From: Capitulum mitella
Lineage: Eukaryota; Arthropoda; Thecostraca; Pollicipedomorpha; Pollicipedidae
NCBI GenBank assembly: GCA_030062745.1
Contig: CP099848.1
Span: 10,251,501 to 10,315,500 of the forward strand
Length of the DNA stretch: 64,000 nt
Reading direction: 5' to 3'
The notes under the pieces were generated by a model. It was not told the DNA's origin and made no database searches. It was given only the letters and a program-made list of their open reading frames with translations. Below, piece after piece: positions 36,001-49,900 of this stretch (position 1 is its first letter; each line of letters begins with the position of its first letter). A program made the position numbers and the translations under genes.

Positions 36001-38485
36001 CCGGTACTCAAAAGCAAATGAGCCGTGGCATAGGGACGGCAGAGCGAGCCGTGACAGAGGGATGCGCAACGTTTCGTAGAGGAAAAAACAATGAGTCATC
36101 AGCTGCCTTAACGTGACGTCGCCCAGTCAGAAAGAGCACAGACGGTTTCATGACGAAACATCCCGAAGTACAAAGAAAGCAGTCCCTTGAGTCCACAGGT
36201 GTTGCAGAGCCTCAGTTTGCCATTCGTTTCCTGTGTATAACATGAAGCCTGGTTTTTATTCGAGCATAAGTCAAGAAAAACCGTCCTTTGCCGTTTCTGC
36301 ATTTCTCCGGAAGCCCTCCACCCTACTCATGCTATTTGTAACTAGGAGAACGAAAGAAATAAAAATGGAACATAGCACGTTCGTAAAATGTTAGGAAGAA
36401 TAAACACACACAAAATGACCATTCTTGTATTTTCAAGGGTTGAGAGGTCCAATAAGGGTATGACACAGTCCCACAACCATTCGGAGAATTACTCCGTTTT
36501 CAAACATTGATTGACAGATGAATGCCAGACATTCTGAAAAGGGACTGAAATATTTCATCATTATCGAAAAGCCGTATTCATGCTTCAGTTATATTGGATA
36601 AATTTTACGTTATTAAATCCGTTTTTCATTTTTAGTCATAACAAACAAGTTCATTAGTTTGTGGACAATCTCTAAGACCAGACATAAAAGAAAACTTCCT
36701 CTTTGGTCAAACCTATGTTTTCCATGGATAGATCATTTGAGAGCGCAAGTCATTTACGGAGACTGATGTGGGATCGGTTTCTTTTCGATCAGGTTTCGGC
36801 AGAATTTGCTCATCAGTCCCTGATGATGCCATTATTTAATTTGGCTGGAAGTTCGTCAAACTTCTCTAACTTAATTCTCAGTCTAGATTAGTGCCCACCG
36901 TGTCCTCCGCAATCGACAAAACCTCGGAAAAGGCCGGAGTTGAAAAATGGGTACATGTGCGTTATTTCATTGGCATAGCGAGGAATAGGTTTTCAGGACC
37001 TCTCCCGGCAAACTGCGCTACAGCGGTTTGCACTGAAACGTACCACTTGATACTTGTTTCAATTGCGCCAGCTACTGGGGGGGAGGGGGGATGAGCAGGA
37101 AAATGATGTCTTACGTCTGTCGGGATTAATTCACCACATCAACTGGGAGTCAGCAGTAAATTTTGCCATTCTGTTACCTGGTTCTGTCTTTGTATTGGGT
37201 AACAAGGTATTTTGCTTCTGGTGATGGCGCTGCTAACGGTTAGCGGTTGAAGGGAAGCAACTTCTTTGGTTTACAAAAATGTAGGAGCGGAAGTCGTCGA
37301 AACGAAACGTGAAATGGCCAGCGGACAGTAGCACGCTGCTCGGCAGTGCCACACTTCCGTGATGTCGGTGGTCGGAATCGATAACGGTGTTCAATAACCG
37401 CGGTGGCCGCACGCTATAGGCGGTCATGACATAACCGGAATAATATACGAAACTTGAGAAGCTTGATGCGACCGTTCGCTGTCATTCCGACCGGGCGTCT
37501 CTCGCCTCTCGGAAAGGCGTTCGTTAGAAAATACCCTGAGTGAGCTGGAAGTGAATCACAAATCAGGTGAAGTGAATCACAGTTTCTGCATTTTATGAAC
37601 ATGGAAACGTTTCTTTCGCATTCGAACTGCACTCAACATGCACACTGGCTCCGGCACTGTTAATGTTTTACCTAGCTGAGAGGATCGGGCCCTAATCGCA
37701 TTGTAGCTCTGCTGTCCTGCGGTAAGGGTTTTTCTCATGTTTAAATGTTGCTGTTACCGCAGTCCGCGGTGATGCTTTTCTTTTTTTTGGTTGATGATTT
37801 AACTGTGCCGTTTGCGGCGACCTTGTCGAACGTTTGTCTTTTGAGCGTGACTTTGTTCTTGACTGGGAAGCTGGCACCACTCCGGAAAATGTAATTAATT
37901 AATGTTCTTTTGTGACTAGAATCTAATTGCTGCAGCTGTTTTCTCTTTGGTATTTAAAACATACATATTGTGTGGAGACAAGTTCCATAAGGCAGTGAGA
38001 CATTTTCATTGATTGCCCATGCTGTTTACAGGTTTCTACGTAAATCAAAGATTGGCTGAACCGTACACCGTACTGATCCTTAAATTAGCCAAAAACCGGT
38101 ACAGTCGCTACCTAATCTTGTAACACACAGGACATCCATTCAAAGTTCTAACATGGTACTTTCGCTTCTCGTAGCTCCTGACAGCTTCACGTGGTAACAA
38201 CTCTGCTTCTTCAGATAAATGCTATTTTATATAAACTTCTACTTCTCACTATTATAACGAAGCATAAGTATTTAATTACATCTTTACCTTCAAAGCAAGG
38301 CGTGTTGCGGCTTTGCTTTTCCTGAAGTTTTCTCCGTCGTGGTGACTACCAGCGTCAGGTCCTCTGTGTCGTTTTGTATCTGTTGGTGTACACTGAATTC
38401 AGTCAGCTAAGGCAGTATGCGCCTGCTTGGTGTGGATCGTCCATTTCGTGGCTGATCTATTCGCGCAACCGTGTTGCATGACCTT
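33066..38485. other. No recognised gene; GC-rich islets
   Basis: GC-rich islets at about 33060-33400 and 35330-36020 stand in AT-rich DNA. Their open frames occur on both strands and lack domains. The remainder shows no repeats or genes that I can support. Confidence 0.35.
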
Positions 38486-38489
38486 TCAG

Positions 38490-38740
38490 AACTAAATCTA
38501 CCTAAATCTCGCTCGGGATATTTGAGGAAGCTTGTTCGACCCCCGCCCTTGATACCTCAGAAACTAGCCATCCGATGCTACGTCAAGATAGCTCAAAAGA
38601 ATACCTCGTGTGATATTCTGAATGCTTAAAAATTAGAAAAAGATGGCAATGATAGTGTCAGAAAATACAAAAGGCTGCTTGGTTTTACAGCATATACACT
38701 GGTCGCCCTTGGATCTGATAATGTCGGCAGGAGGTGGCCA
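38490..38740 (+). repeat. Dispersed repeat, copy 1
   Basis: The stretch with ACCTCAGAAACTAGCCATCC, then AGATAGCTCAAAAGAAT, and further on TTACAGCATATACACTGGT matches 46800-47045 in the same order and orientation with many substitutions. An old interspersed repeat of unknown class. No terminal repeats were identified. Confidence 0.5.
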
Positions 38741-40787
38741 GAAGTCGATGCAGATAAGACTGGATTTGAACTGCATATTTCTGTCCAATATATTTTAACA
38801 CATGCATCAATAACACATCCAGAAACCATTAAACGGACGACAAATATGGTGCATCCTGTTTTAAAAGCCATGACCTCAAAGGACCTCATGGAAATCGTTG
38901 TAACGTTCCTTATATTTTTCAATGTAGCGAGACAAAACACACCCACCAAATACGGTGACAGAAACTGGAAAGCGGGGCTTGATGATTTGCACTCGATACG
39001 GAAATTTGTAAAGCGATATTGAATGTTGTGGCTGGGTACGTCTGACGTCTGCAAATCTGCGATTTTGCAAACGTGGTGATATCGATTACAGTAAACATAA
39101 GTGTCGTGGCCAGGAGCTGGACATGGGAAAATGCGTTTTCACCTCCATACATATCTGCGCGCTTTTGCAGACTGGTGGGGCTCAAAACAAACACAAAAGT
39201 GTGACATTTAGGCTCGAAATTCGGTTATTGATGGCACCGCCAAACGCATAAAGAGGAGGATTTAATTGTCTTTTGTTGGGCTGTTTATCATGCTTGTTTT
39301 CAAGAGCAGGGACGGTACCATCGAGGCTATCCCGATATGTGGACGAAAAATAAGCATCTTCTAGATTCTTCCCTGGCAATGCGTACCTTCGCTACAACGC
39401 CAAAAAGCGCATGCTACACACGAAAGCCATAAAACATTGCGCAGCCATCCTTGCAATCACTCTGTGCGAAAGTTGGCTTCATGCAATGGTTTATTAATCG
39501 CTGAGTATCCATTGTTGCTCCTTGAGATTAGCCCACACTGGCATAATATTTCGCGTGTCGTAATAAGAAAGCAAGGACACAGTAAGCCATTACGATTTGT
39601 TGTTACATCCTTCCTCGGCGAGTTTATCGGTTACTGTTAGGTTATGTTATGTTACGGTTATGACAAAGTTCATCGGTTACTTTTATGAATGTGAGATTTT
39701 TGTTACCACTTTTGCTCTCCTTGGTCCGCCAATCTCGTCATGAAGTATAGATATGCCAAAGGCATGTCATGAACAGAAACGTTGCAAAAAAGTGTTTGAA
39801 AAAAAAGTGAAATGCGCTAAAAAAAATAGGAAACGTCACCAAGTGTCATCGTTGTTTTTGAACTGTTCCTGAGAGAATAGCGAAATACTTAGAAGATTTC
39901 TCGGTCGCATATGATTAAAACCTCTTGACTGTTCATTTCCTGGATTTGGCCGACAATATTTGCTCTCAATGTTCATAAGCACCCTTTCTCCGAAATGCTT
40001 GTTAGCAACGCTTAGTTACAAGTAGCTGATGAGACCGCCCACCTTTCATTTCCAAACAGATCATAGGCATCGGTGTTCTGGACATAAAATTCTGATGGGC
40101 TAAACGCTGGCTGGCATGGTTTCATCCTTCGTCTTCGGCACTGCAACGTGTCTTAAACAACCGTTCACGAGAATACTTCGCAGTATTTGGAGGCTGAAAA
40201 ATTGAGAAGTCCGAGCCTTGGGAAATTCGTTACCGCTGTTGCTGTTGAATGGTCTTTTTCGTCTAGTGAGAGCTTATCAAAACGCAGTGCACGTACCTTC
40301 TCCAGGTAAAAACACCCTCATTACATCCCACAAGGGGCACCTAAAGGTTTCTTTCTCGCCGTACATCATTCAGTTTCTAACAGCCTCCCACGCAAGTTCC
40401 TTTTACCTGCTGTTTGTTATGCTTAATTTGGAGCCTTGCGTTGCGTTCAGCGGCGTTGATGGTTGCGCCACCCAATGCTTATTTCTCATTTCACTCATTC
40501 TTTAAATCTGGGGTTTTTCATCAAAGTCCATTCGCTCTAGACCACATTTGGCTCATTCAGAATAATCTGTAAGGCTCTTAGTTTCATTTGTATCTTAGGG
40601 CTCTGCTTTATTCTGTGTTACAAAACACAGTGATGTCTTACACTAACCGCGTATCAAAATGGGGCAGAATCTGTGGATGCAGGGGACATTTTTGTCGAAA
40701 CGAGCATTTCATCGTCACAGAATGTCTGGTTAGGCCCATGTTTGATTGATACACTAGAAGGGAACTAACAATATCTTTCTATTCCAG
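38741..40787. other. No recognised gene
   Basis: The minus-strand frame 38626-39054 (142 codons) overlaps the dispersed repeat and has no recognisable domain. A polypyrimidine tract and CAG acceptor end this stretch at 40787. Confidence 0.35.
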
Positions 40788-40904
40788 GGACATGTGCTCA
40801 CAGCAGTGCGTGTGACCATATGTGCTACGACCTCCATGATGGAACATACGAATGCTCCTGTCGTCCCGGCTTCGTCCTCAACGATAACGGATACAAGTGT
40901 GACC
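40788..40904 (+). CDS. Exon: EGF domain
   Basis: Acceptor TATTCCAG, then 117 bases, then donor GTAAGT. The translation [18 protein letters not shown] continues to CSCRPGF and ends KCD. The six cysteines follow the EGF pattern (C-x4/5-C-x3-C-x9-C-x-C-x12-C). The symmetrical 1-1 phase is the classic shuffled-EGF exon arrangement. The C-x-D segment before CSC is one residue longer than the Asp/Asn-hydroxylation consensus, so calcium binding is uncertain. Its codon use is less GC-rich than the later exons. Confidence 0.9.
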
Positions 40905-43900
40905 GTAAGTCAAACGCGGGGGAATAGTGGATGGATGAAGAGAATGAATTATAAGCAGGGGTATAGCCAAAGGGCGAGGAAAGGGCAAGGGGACCAGGCC
41001 CTTCTCCTTGGGCATGGACTTTACCTACCAAATTTGAAAATAGGCGATGATTTCCGGAAATCAGAAATAAAGTGGCCGAAATCCTGTCATTCTATCGAAA
41101 TCCTATCTATTTTGAGTGGGTTAGATTTTTCCTGGCTCGCTCCTTGGAGAAGGACTCCTAGATAAACGAAAAATCAAAAAGAGAAGTTAAATGAAAAAGT
41201 AGGGGAAGGCGAAAAGGAAAAATTAGTTGGGAAGAACAGGAGAAGACAAATGAAAATAAGAAGGAAAAAGAGAACATACAGCGTTGGTAAAAAAGGGACT
41301 TCAGTGAAAAGTATACCAAAGCATTCCTGAACTTGACGTTATTTCGATAACTGATACGTTATTTCGTCTTTAATCCTGAACATCTGCAATATTGAAGTGC
41401 ATTCAAGAGCTCTGCAAATTCAGGACACGAAAACGTGTATTTTCGTATACCTGAACTGTTTGTGTTTTATTTTTGAAACGTGACGAGCGAACCCGCCACG
41501 CCACTGCATCACATCCCGTGGTAGTGAAACGCCTAACCAATGGCTTCTACTCCAGAGGAAATGACTCACTCGCCGCGGCATATTTTGGGCCGCTCAGATA
41601 GCCTCCCCAGGGAGCCGGACTGCTTCCGCACCACCCTGGTCTGCGCGGAAAATGCCCCTGAGTCACCGGCGGATGATGCACCGCGTCCGAACGTAACCGC
41701 AGGGACTCGCGGCCAATATTCTGCCGCGGCCGCCCCGGCCGCACGGAACGAAAAGTCGATATCGTCGCGATGGGACGGACAGCGGGCACGGTGTGATTGT
41801 GTTTGGCCGACGCTCCGCGGCCGCCGAGCGGCGCCTCTCCAGTCCGCGCCGCCTCCGCCGGCCAGGGCGACCGCGGCCGCGGCAATGAGCCGGTCAGCGA
41901 TGTGTGAAAGTGATAGCGGCGAGCGGCGACCGCCGGCGCCGGGTCACGTCGCCGTTTTTTGGGACGTTTTTGCGGGACGCTCGTCGTGTCGTCGGGCCAC
42001 GGCGATGTTTTTGCGGCCTTTTTCTCTGTCGGACCTGATGTGTCGGAGTTTCGCGCTTAATGTTTCCATCGATTACACAGCGTCCTGGATCGGTAGCGTC
42101 GGGACGGCATCAAAAGGGCCATTTGGCCTCATTGCGGTTGTTTTTTGCCCCAGTTGCGTTTCAGCGGCATTGTTTCGTTTCTTTCCCACCAGACGTGTTT
42201 TATCGGCTGCTGCCCATTTTCAGCTCACTGAAACCTCCCATTTAAAGCTTCGAGTCTGCTTCTGCTCCTAGCCATGGTAAAGCATGTACAACCTTTCTGC
42301 GCTTGTTCAAGTAAAATTATATTTGATCGGATCCGAATTTTCTTGTTCAACTGTCTTGAAACTTAAAAAATTTGGTGACTACGCAAAAAATACTGGGCAA
42401 ATAGCTGAAATTTACTGGCAAATAGCTCTGGGTAAGGAGAACTACTACCAAACCAATCATACGAAGGCAGACAGACGGAAAAGCCCAGGCTTTTGGATAT
42501 TATTTTTTTAATGTAACTCAGTTTAACTGTCACTTTGAAATTTGGGTTATGCAATTTTTTCTCAAACCCATCCCGTACATCCCGTCTCAAACCCAGTCCC
42601 GGTCAGATCCATCTTCCCCGTACCAGGGGGTATTTGAACACGCCAGTCTAACTCGACAAACCATGCATCGGAGAAGAATGAAACATACAGAAATAAAAAG
42701 CACTTGAAGAGTAGAGCTTGTGACCGATGCATTTTTTTAAAATTGCCTAAAACTTGAAATAAAGTCAAAAAATTCAAAATAAACAGCTCTGTTATTTCTT
42801 TGTAGTTCAGCAAATAATCCATATTTTGCTTCAAATTATGTCTTACACGAAAGGTAATAACACGCCAAAGAACCCATTTTAAATAAAGTTACTTTCTTTT
42901 GACCTTCAGCGTGTCAGGTCAGGTCACGTCATGGTTCCAAAATGGCAAATTTACAAAATGTGCATCTTTTTTTTCATCGTACTCATGAGCATGTTTTTCA
43001 TAGGTAATTTACTTGATAATTTGAGAGGGTACTGATGGGGTACCCAAGCATGATTTCAGGTTAAACCAAGGGTCGGGTCAGGTCAACTAAAGTCAAGATT
43101 TTCAGATGATAGGAATAAAAATCCAAGGTTTTAGCGGGGTGTACGTGGCAACTGAAATATGTTTCAGGGTTCATGAAAGGTCAATGGAGACCAGGAAAGG
43201 TCATATGAGGTCGCCAGCCAACGGTCTTTGACGCCACTTGATGCGCCTGCCGTGGGGAGGGATAATGTAAGATACATATGGCCATGTAGGAATTTCCTTG
43301 CAATGGAATCTTGTTCTCGTTATTTATCTCTAGTGTTGTTTTTGCACATTGCAGTGACCCATTCAAGGCCACAGCAAACTCTTTAGTGCATTGCTAAGGT
43401 CAAAAATGGTCAGTGACCTCGGAGGACCTTGAATGACTTCGTTTTGTCTCCCAGTGTGAGATAAGATTATTTCGGGCTACAGATTCGGATTCAGCGTGCA
43501 TTTTAACCTTACAAGAGCTGCAAATTACTTATTTTGTGCAAAAATTTGGATTTGAAACATGCTCCCATATTGGTGGATCATGACTTAAGCCAAGGTCACG
43601 GGCGCTCTGGTGACATGATGGTAGCACATGCGAGGAATCATGTTGCTGGTTATATCTGCGCATCGCAATGCCTTTAAAAAATCTATTCAAACTTAGACAA
43701 AGCCTCAAAAAGGGGATAAAACTGACCTGACCTCAGGTTACTGACCTTGGATCTTTCGGAGAAACCCGAAATATGCAAATTGTACTTTCTGTCATACGAT
43801 GACATAACTCCCGCAAGTCTTAGCGAACTCGGTTCAACCCCAAAAAGGGTTAAGGGTTATAGGGATGAAAGTTTTTCGTAGGTTGACCTTTTGACCTAGC

Positions 43901-46900
43901 CTAGGTCAGTGACTTGAACTGATCCGGGGCTGAAATTCTGACAGGATATGTGCAATGAATCATAGAAAGGCACTGTATGTTTGGCGGCTCTGTGTTTCTG
44001 TTTTTCCACTATGGCGGAAAAAAACTGAGGCGGGTGTTCAGACACCCTCCTGGTACGAGGCGGGTTATACCGTGGGCTTGCAACTGTGGGCGGTAACCAG
44101 GCAGGCTGCGTGGTATACTGTTCCGCACTACCCAAGGATACGGCGGTACAGCATATTACGTCAGACTCTTCTCCAAATCTGTTCGTCACCACATTTCTCG
44201 GCTTCTGTGCGACGTCGGCGTCAGCTCTGCGAACAATTTCCGGACTTTTCTTGGTTTCGCTCACAGCCGAAATTACATCAAGATGCAAGCGGCCGGAAAT
44301 CGGAACGCTGTCTCCGAAAAAATACTCCTCAGGAAATCTGATTCGGTAGGAGATATGTCTGCTCTTGATGCAAACAAGTTGAACAGATCACAACGGATCG
44401 CTCTGAGGCGAGACTACAGAATACATGTTGTATGCCCCACGGTCATCACAAACATACGCAATGGCTCGGCCTTTTCCCAGCAAGGCTCTCCCGAACTCAC
44501 GCTGCGAAGAGGCCTGGTCGACCGGCCGATGGTCTGAATCGCCCCACCCGGAGCCGTCTGCAGTTCTCGAAATGACGCGCCGCTTCGGTCGCACACATAA
44601 CGACATCGGAGATCGGAGCTTTTGGCGGGCAGCGTCAGTTACCGCTGCTCCACCTCCTGCCCCTGCTGTCACTCCGGCGCCCGCTCCTGTTCCGGCTCAA
44701 CTCAGGCTCCGGCCCCAGCTCCGGCTCTGACTCCAGCTCCGGCTATGGCCTCGGCTCCGGCTCCCACCCCGGCTCCGGCTCTAGTTCCGGCTCCGGTTCC
44801 GGCCCCGACCCCGTCTCCGGCTCCGGCCCCGGCTTTGGCCTCAGCTCCGGCTCCCACCCCGGCTCCGGCCCCAGTTCCGGCTCCGGCTCCGGCTCCGGCC
44901 CCGACCCCGTCTCCGGCTCCGGCCTCGGCTCCGGTCCCGGCTGCGGCTCCAGTTCCGACTCGGCCGTCCCAGGCGACTGCCTCGGCCCGAAAAAAAACGG
45001 GCGGCCGGGACGTCGCCAGCCCCTGAGGACCGCCGGCAGGTGCCTGGCGCGCAGCCCGGACCACGGCGGCGTCGATGTATGCCTATTGATTGCCGGCGGG
45101 CAGCGTCGAGTGTCGGCCGGTGTGATCGGAGGCCTCGCGGCCGGACTGACCGGCAGCGTCGCTCCCGCCGCAGACGGCGCGCGCGTCGGCCGGCAGCTGA
45201 CGAATGACCACAGAGGGGAGGAGAGTAGCCCAACGCGTACACGCGCAACGCCAGGGGAGAGTAGGACGCTGTGGGCTACCAGGTCTGACGTTGAGTGATG
45301 CGCTACCTCAGAACAAAGGACGGACAAGTAACGGATATGAAAGATGATGAGAGAAGGAGCGATAGAGAAAATGGGAGGTGAGGGAGAGAGAAGGAGAAAC
45401 ATGCAGTAGAACAGGGTGGTGGCTGTCTCCGGCACGAACAATCCTAGCCTCCACGAGGAGTGATGGAACTGTTTCATAAAGGTCCAGACAACGCTCATCA
45501 CAGCAACCATCCGTTTCATTGCGTAAGGTGGACCACTGAGGGCTTTCGTAATACCCTGTCTTTATTCACGGCAGTCAGTCCCAATGTGCACACAAAGTAA
45601 ATGGAAGAGACAGGCTAGCTTCCCATATTGAGAAAGAGTGAGAGGGAGAGGGAGAGAGAGAGGGAAGGAGAGGGAAGCGAATTGTTTGCTACAGTCAGTG
45701 AGGGTTCGCATTTGCTCCCTGCAAATAGAAAGGTACCGCATGTGAGCCAACGACAAATTGCAGGGTCAGCTCTTTCCGTTTTATTTTTGGTTCCTCCTAA
45801 TTTCTAAACGCTTCATTGCCATATTTCAGAATGTTTCAGGATTACACAACAACTGGTTTCCGTTTGAACTGAGGACGTGATATCTTCCGCTAAGTTGTTT
45901 TCAGATTGTTCCGGCGCTTGGACTTTGCACCCCGTTCCAGTGCCGACGACTGCGGCTCCCAGGAGTTCCTCCAGCGCTGGCGACGGCGACCCGGCGGCGA
46001 CCACCAGCGGCGACCAGCCGGCGACCGGCGGGGCCACCAACGGCACGGCGGCGCCACTGCCGGCCTGCCAGCTGGCCTGCGTGTCCGGCCAGTGCGTGCG
46101 GGAGGTCACCAGCAGGGAGGAGGTGGTGCAGCGCTGCGCCTGCCCGCTGGCGATCGGCGGCGACCTCTGCGAGTCAGGTGAGACGCCCGGGCGGCGCCCG
46201 GCACTGCGTCTGGTCACCGGGCACGCCGAGAACTCGAGACACTGTCCGTCGGCGGCGGGGAGAGCGCAGGCGATCGCACTCCCTGCAGAGCCGCGCACGG
46301 CTCTGCGGGGAGCAGGGAGCAGGGAGCACCGCACGCTCTACGCCTGCGGTGCTCATTCACCGCCCAGTCTTTGCCGATATCCTTCGCCGGCCGCTGGCCT
46401 TCGAATACGGCGCACGGTGCCGAATGGAACGGGAGCGCTGTGGCCGCTGGATCGGCTAATCGACCGTCCGCTGGAGCCGCGCCCGCGGTCCGGCCCGTGC
46501 CGGATTGGCAGGTCGGCCGGTGGCGGATTGGCAGATCGGCGGGTCGGAAGCGATTGCTGGTCCGGGTCGCCGCTCCCCGTAATTAGCTGGCGCATATCGC
46601 GTGGTTTTTCGACTGTTTCGCTGATTGACCCGGAAATGAGTTGACTTTCGACCGCGATCGTAATGGAGCGCAGCTGTGCATTCTGCAGCTGCTGCCTTAG
46701 CACAAGGATATCCGGGCTATTCAGGAGAAGCTTATTGGTGGTTTTGGCGTGAGGAAGAACTGTTTGGAGAGATCCGGTTTGGCGTAGCCTTCTTCCGGGA
46801 TTTCGAGTTTAGAGTTAGGTCTCGCTTGAGGAAAGGCTTACGCGGCCCTCCTCCACACCTCAGAAACTAATCGTCCAATTTTGCTGCGAGATGGCTCAAA

Positions 46901-49900
46901 TGAATTCTTGGGACCTACTCCATAACCCTTCATTCTTTAAAATCTGAAAAGTCTGCAATGCCCGTGTAACAAAACATGAAACGGGACTCTTACAGCATAT
47001 TTATTGGTTGCCCTTGGTTCAGATATTGTTGCTGGCTGGTACTGTAATTTTCGTCGAACAGCCGCTGATTGCAGTGTTAGGAGGTTAAAAGAAGAGGGAA
47101 AACAATTTTTCTGCATTTATCAAGTTAATTTGCCATATCATGTATGATACAATGGTTCTAGACGCAATGTATGGGCCCCAATTAAGGTTTTCCTGGATCT
47201 GCCTGTGGCAATATATGCCATAGTTACTGTGTCAAAAGGCACATTCTTTGCATGGAATTTACAGCACAGTTGGTCAGTCATCGTCGAAGCCATTTTTGGT
47301 CTCCTGGACCCAGGAGCTGATCTAATAAACATGCGACCATGGTAGTTTCACCTATATCCTATATCCTATATCCCTGGCGACGCCTATTCCAACATCCATA
47401 CTAACGATGCAACACTGTTTGTACTTCCAAAATATAGCATGACTAGTGGAAGCTAAAATTGTTAATTTAGTTAAAAAAATATTCCTCATATTTTCCAAAC
47501 TCTGTAAACGCTTTCCAACTTTCTCAGCATTCCACACGTTTGGGTCAGCGGTAAAATCAGCTCTCGATTCGTGTCAGTTGCATCAAAATTGGCCCATAAA
47601 CATGCGGAGCTACAAAAAGTCAAAAATGCATCCGCTTCTGATTTTTTGGGGCCCTCTCCCCCGTATGCACCCTATATAGATTTTCAAAACGTCTTTTTTG
47701 AAAATGTGGCTTATGTCGTGGCAAATCGATTGTCGTTTGTTGCAATAAAATCGGACGGTTAGTTCTCGAGATCTCGAGGGGGACGGATAAGCCTTCCCCT
47801 CTATGGGAGTGTACCTTAGCGCTATGAGTAGGGGAAAAAGGCTAAAGTTGCCACGAATGTGTGCAGAAAAGACAGTTTCTGTGCATGGTTTGTCCGCGGT
47901 GAATGGAACAAAGGCATTCTCGAAGTCTGCATTTGCGTTCCTTCCTGAGTGTATAACTCAGGGGCCCCCGGACGTGATGTTTTCTTACGTGGGCATCTGA
48001 CACTGATGTTATCTCCGCTTGAAATGGCTACGACATCCGGACGTCCCTCTTTGCATGCAAATTTTCAACTGCCGACTACTTAGTCTTGAAAGATTTTACC
48101 ATCCGCTCATCCGCAAAATCAGAGCAGTAGCAGCAATAGGGAAGCCAGATGGGATAAGAAGGGTAAGCTGCCCCCCTTATAGCTGGAGGTTTAAAAAATG
48201 GCCTATTATCACAAATGAGTTTTGTAAAAGACAACATATTATTGCAACTAAAGCGTTATTTACTTCAGAATTCCACAATTTCGGGATGTTCTATGTGATA
48301 AGGTTAGAAGCCGTAAGTTCCTCTGTACTATGCGAATATATAACATGATGGCAATGAAAATGGAAGGAGAAAGTCGGGGCCCTGATTCACGACTCACTGA
48401 TCCATGTCTCTCCCGCAAAAAATCTAGATCCATTTCCAATGGTCACGTAAGTCACAATGGTGAGCTCAAAATGTGTGGCGATAATGTCAGCAATGACGTC
48501 CTCCTTCGCCCCAGCGCGATCAGCTAACACAGTGATCTCCCACATCAGATTTTCTTGTCCCAGAGCAAAGGTCCAGAGCTGGCTTCCTTTTCGGGATGAG
48601 CTGCATTTCTGACGGCATTGGAACAGACCGGAAGCAAAGAGCGCACTTTTAGTTTATCTGCTTCGCCATACGATGCTAGGTGACATTTCAGGACAGAAAT
48701 GATGGCGAATTCTCAAAGAAAATCGATATGGCTAAACGCATGAGCATTGATTGTTTTTTGTGTGTGTTTCATGGGTTGTTTTCGTTTGTGCATTAAGCGC
48801 AAACAAATGGGATGAGCTACCCTTCCTGGATCAACAGATTGCTTAATGGTGCAAGAAAAAAATGTCTTTTTTCAACATTAGGATTGGGTTTCGCGTAATT
48901 TCTTTGCAATTATCTTTGGTTACGTCCGTCATACAGAGTATTGTCCGCATAAGTCCCTTATTTTCCATCAGGTGCCTGATTCTTACATAGGTTAACAGAT
49001 TTCATCTACGCATGCAATGAATGCATCTATCCCGAAGCATTACGAAGATGTGACGAACCTTCGGAGGGTGCTGACATGATGCAGGAATTGGTATCAGTAA
49101 AACCGAATCGCAAGATGTTGCTTTCCAGTAACGTTTCTGCATTGCCTTGGGACTTCTTGCAACATTGCCAGTGTGCACTCTAAATAACTGGTGAACATTT
49201 GTGTTGTCTCTTTACGAATATACGTGGTCGATCAGGGGAAAAAACGTACGACATTAAAAATGCAGAAAGTATGAACGAAGACAGAAAGAATCCTCACTCA
49301 GAAGTGGTTTGTTTATGGGTGCGTGAGTGAGTGTCGTTTAGGAGTGAAATGGCTTTTCTCGTGGCCGTTTGTCTTCCCACTTGTGTCTTTTCCGTCTGCT
49401 GTATTAAGCAGTGTTTACTGGGAAAAAACAAAATCAGACATTGCACATTTGTAAGCTTTGTTTCCAGGCTGTTCTCCTTGCGCTTGTTTTATTCGTCTCT
49501 CCAGCATTGTGTTGCAGTGAATGGTGGCATTTCCTGTCAGCTGGGACGAAGATGATACATATGATACAGTCCTCACGGCCTGACGGCCAACGCCACGGAA
49601 CAACTCAGTGCTAATGGCCCCCTAGCGAGACCCGGAACAGAATGGTTCTCGACGTTTCCCTCCGGGTCCGGATTGCGCTCTGACACCAGCGGCCGCGGTC
49701 GCGTCACGTGACGCCTGGCCTCCCGGCTCGCTCTGACAACACGCGGCCGCCATTTTCCCGCGGCTTGAGAGCGGGCGACGAGTCATAAAAATCCGCCGAG
49801 TTTACGGCAGCTCCATGGGGACGTGCTGCCGCCGCGTGCGGCAACGTATGACGGCCGTAATCTGCCGTCTCCGAGGGCCGACGGTCGAGACCGCGCGCCG

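Larger units (their letters stand above)
24472..40787 (+). other. Presumed first intron of the EGF/LamG gene
   Basis: If 24371-24471 is exon 1, this is a 16.3-kb phase-1 intron. It holds GC-rich islets without recognised exons (26220-26640, 33060-33400, 35330-36020), a tRNA-like SINE head, GGTCA-rich repeats, a piggyBac-type MITE, TA arrays and a TGACGTC minisatellite. If that exon is wrong, this is simply upstream DNA. No other EGF, FN3 or LamG exon was recognised in it on the + strand. Confidence 0.35.
40905..45904 (+). other. Intron between EGF exon and linker exon
   Basis: A 5.0-kb phase-1 intron. It contains a GC-rich islet at 41540-42060, with a 243-codon + strand frame and no domain, a GGTCA-rich repeat block at 42890-43930, a GGCTCC array and purine-rich tracts near 45340-45400 and 45640-45680. 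It ends GTTGTTTTCAG. Confidence 0.7.

Noticed and set aside
41540-42271. 243-codon + strand frame in the intron after the EGF exon
   Set aside because: It lies in a GC-rich islet where chance frames are long. There is no signal peptide, domain or repeat, and overlapping frames are open too.
44622-45519. Pro-Ala, Gly-Ala and Arg-Ser-rich frames up to 258 codons
   Set aside because: They follow the GGCTCC array and the GC-rich DNA after it. Several frames on both strands are open at once and none has a domain.
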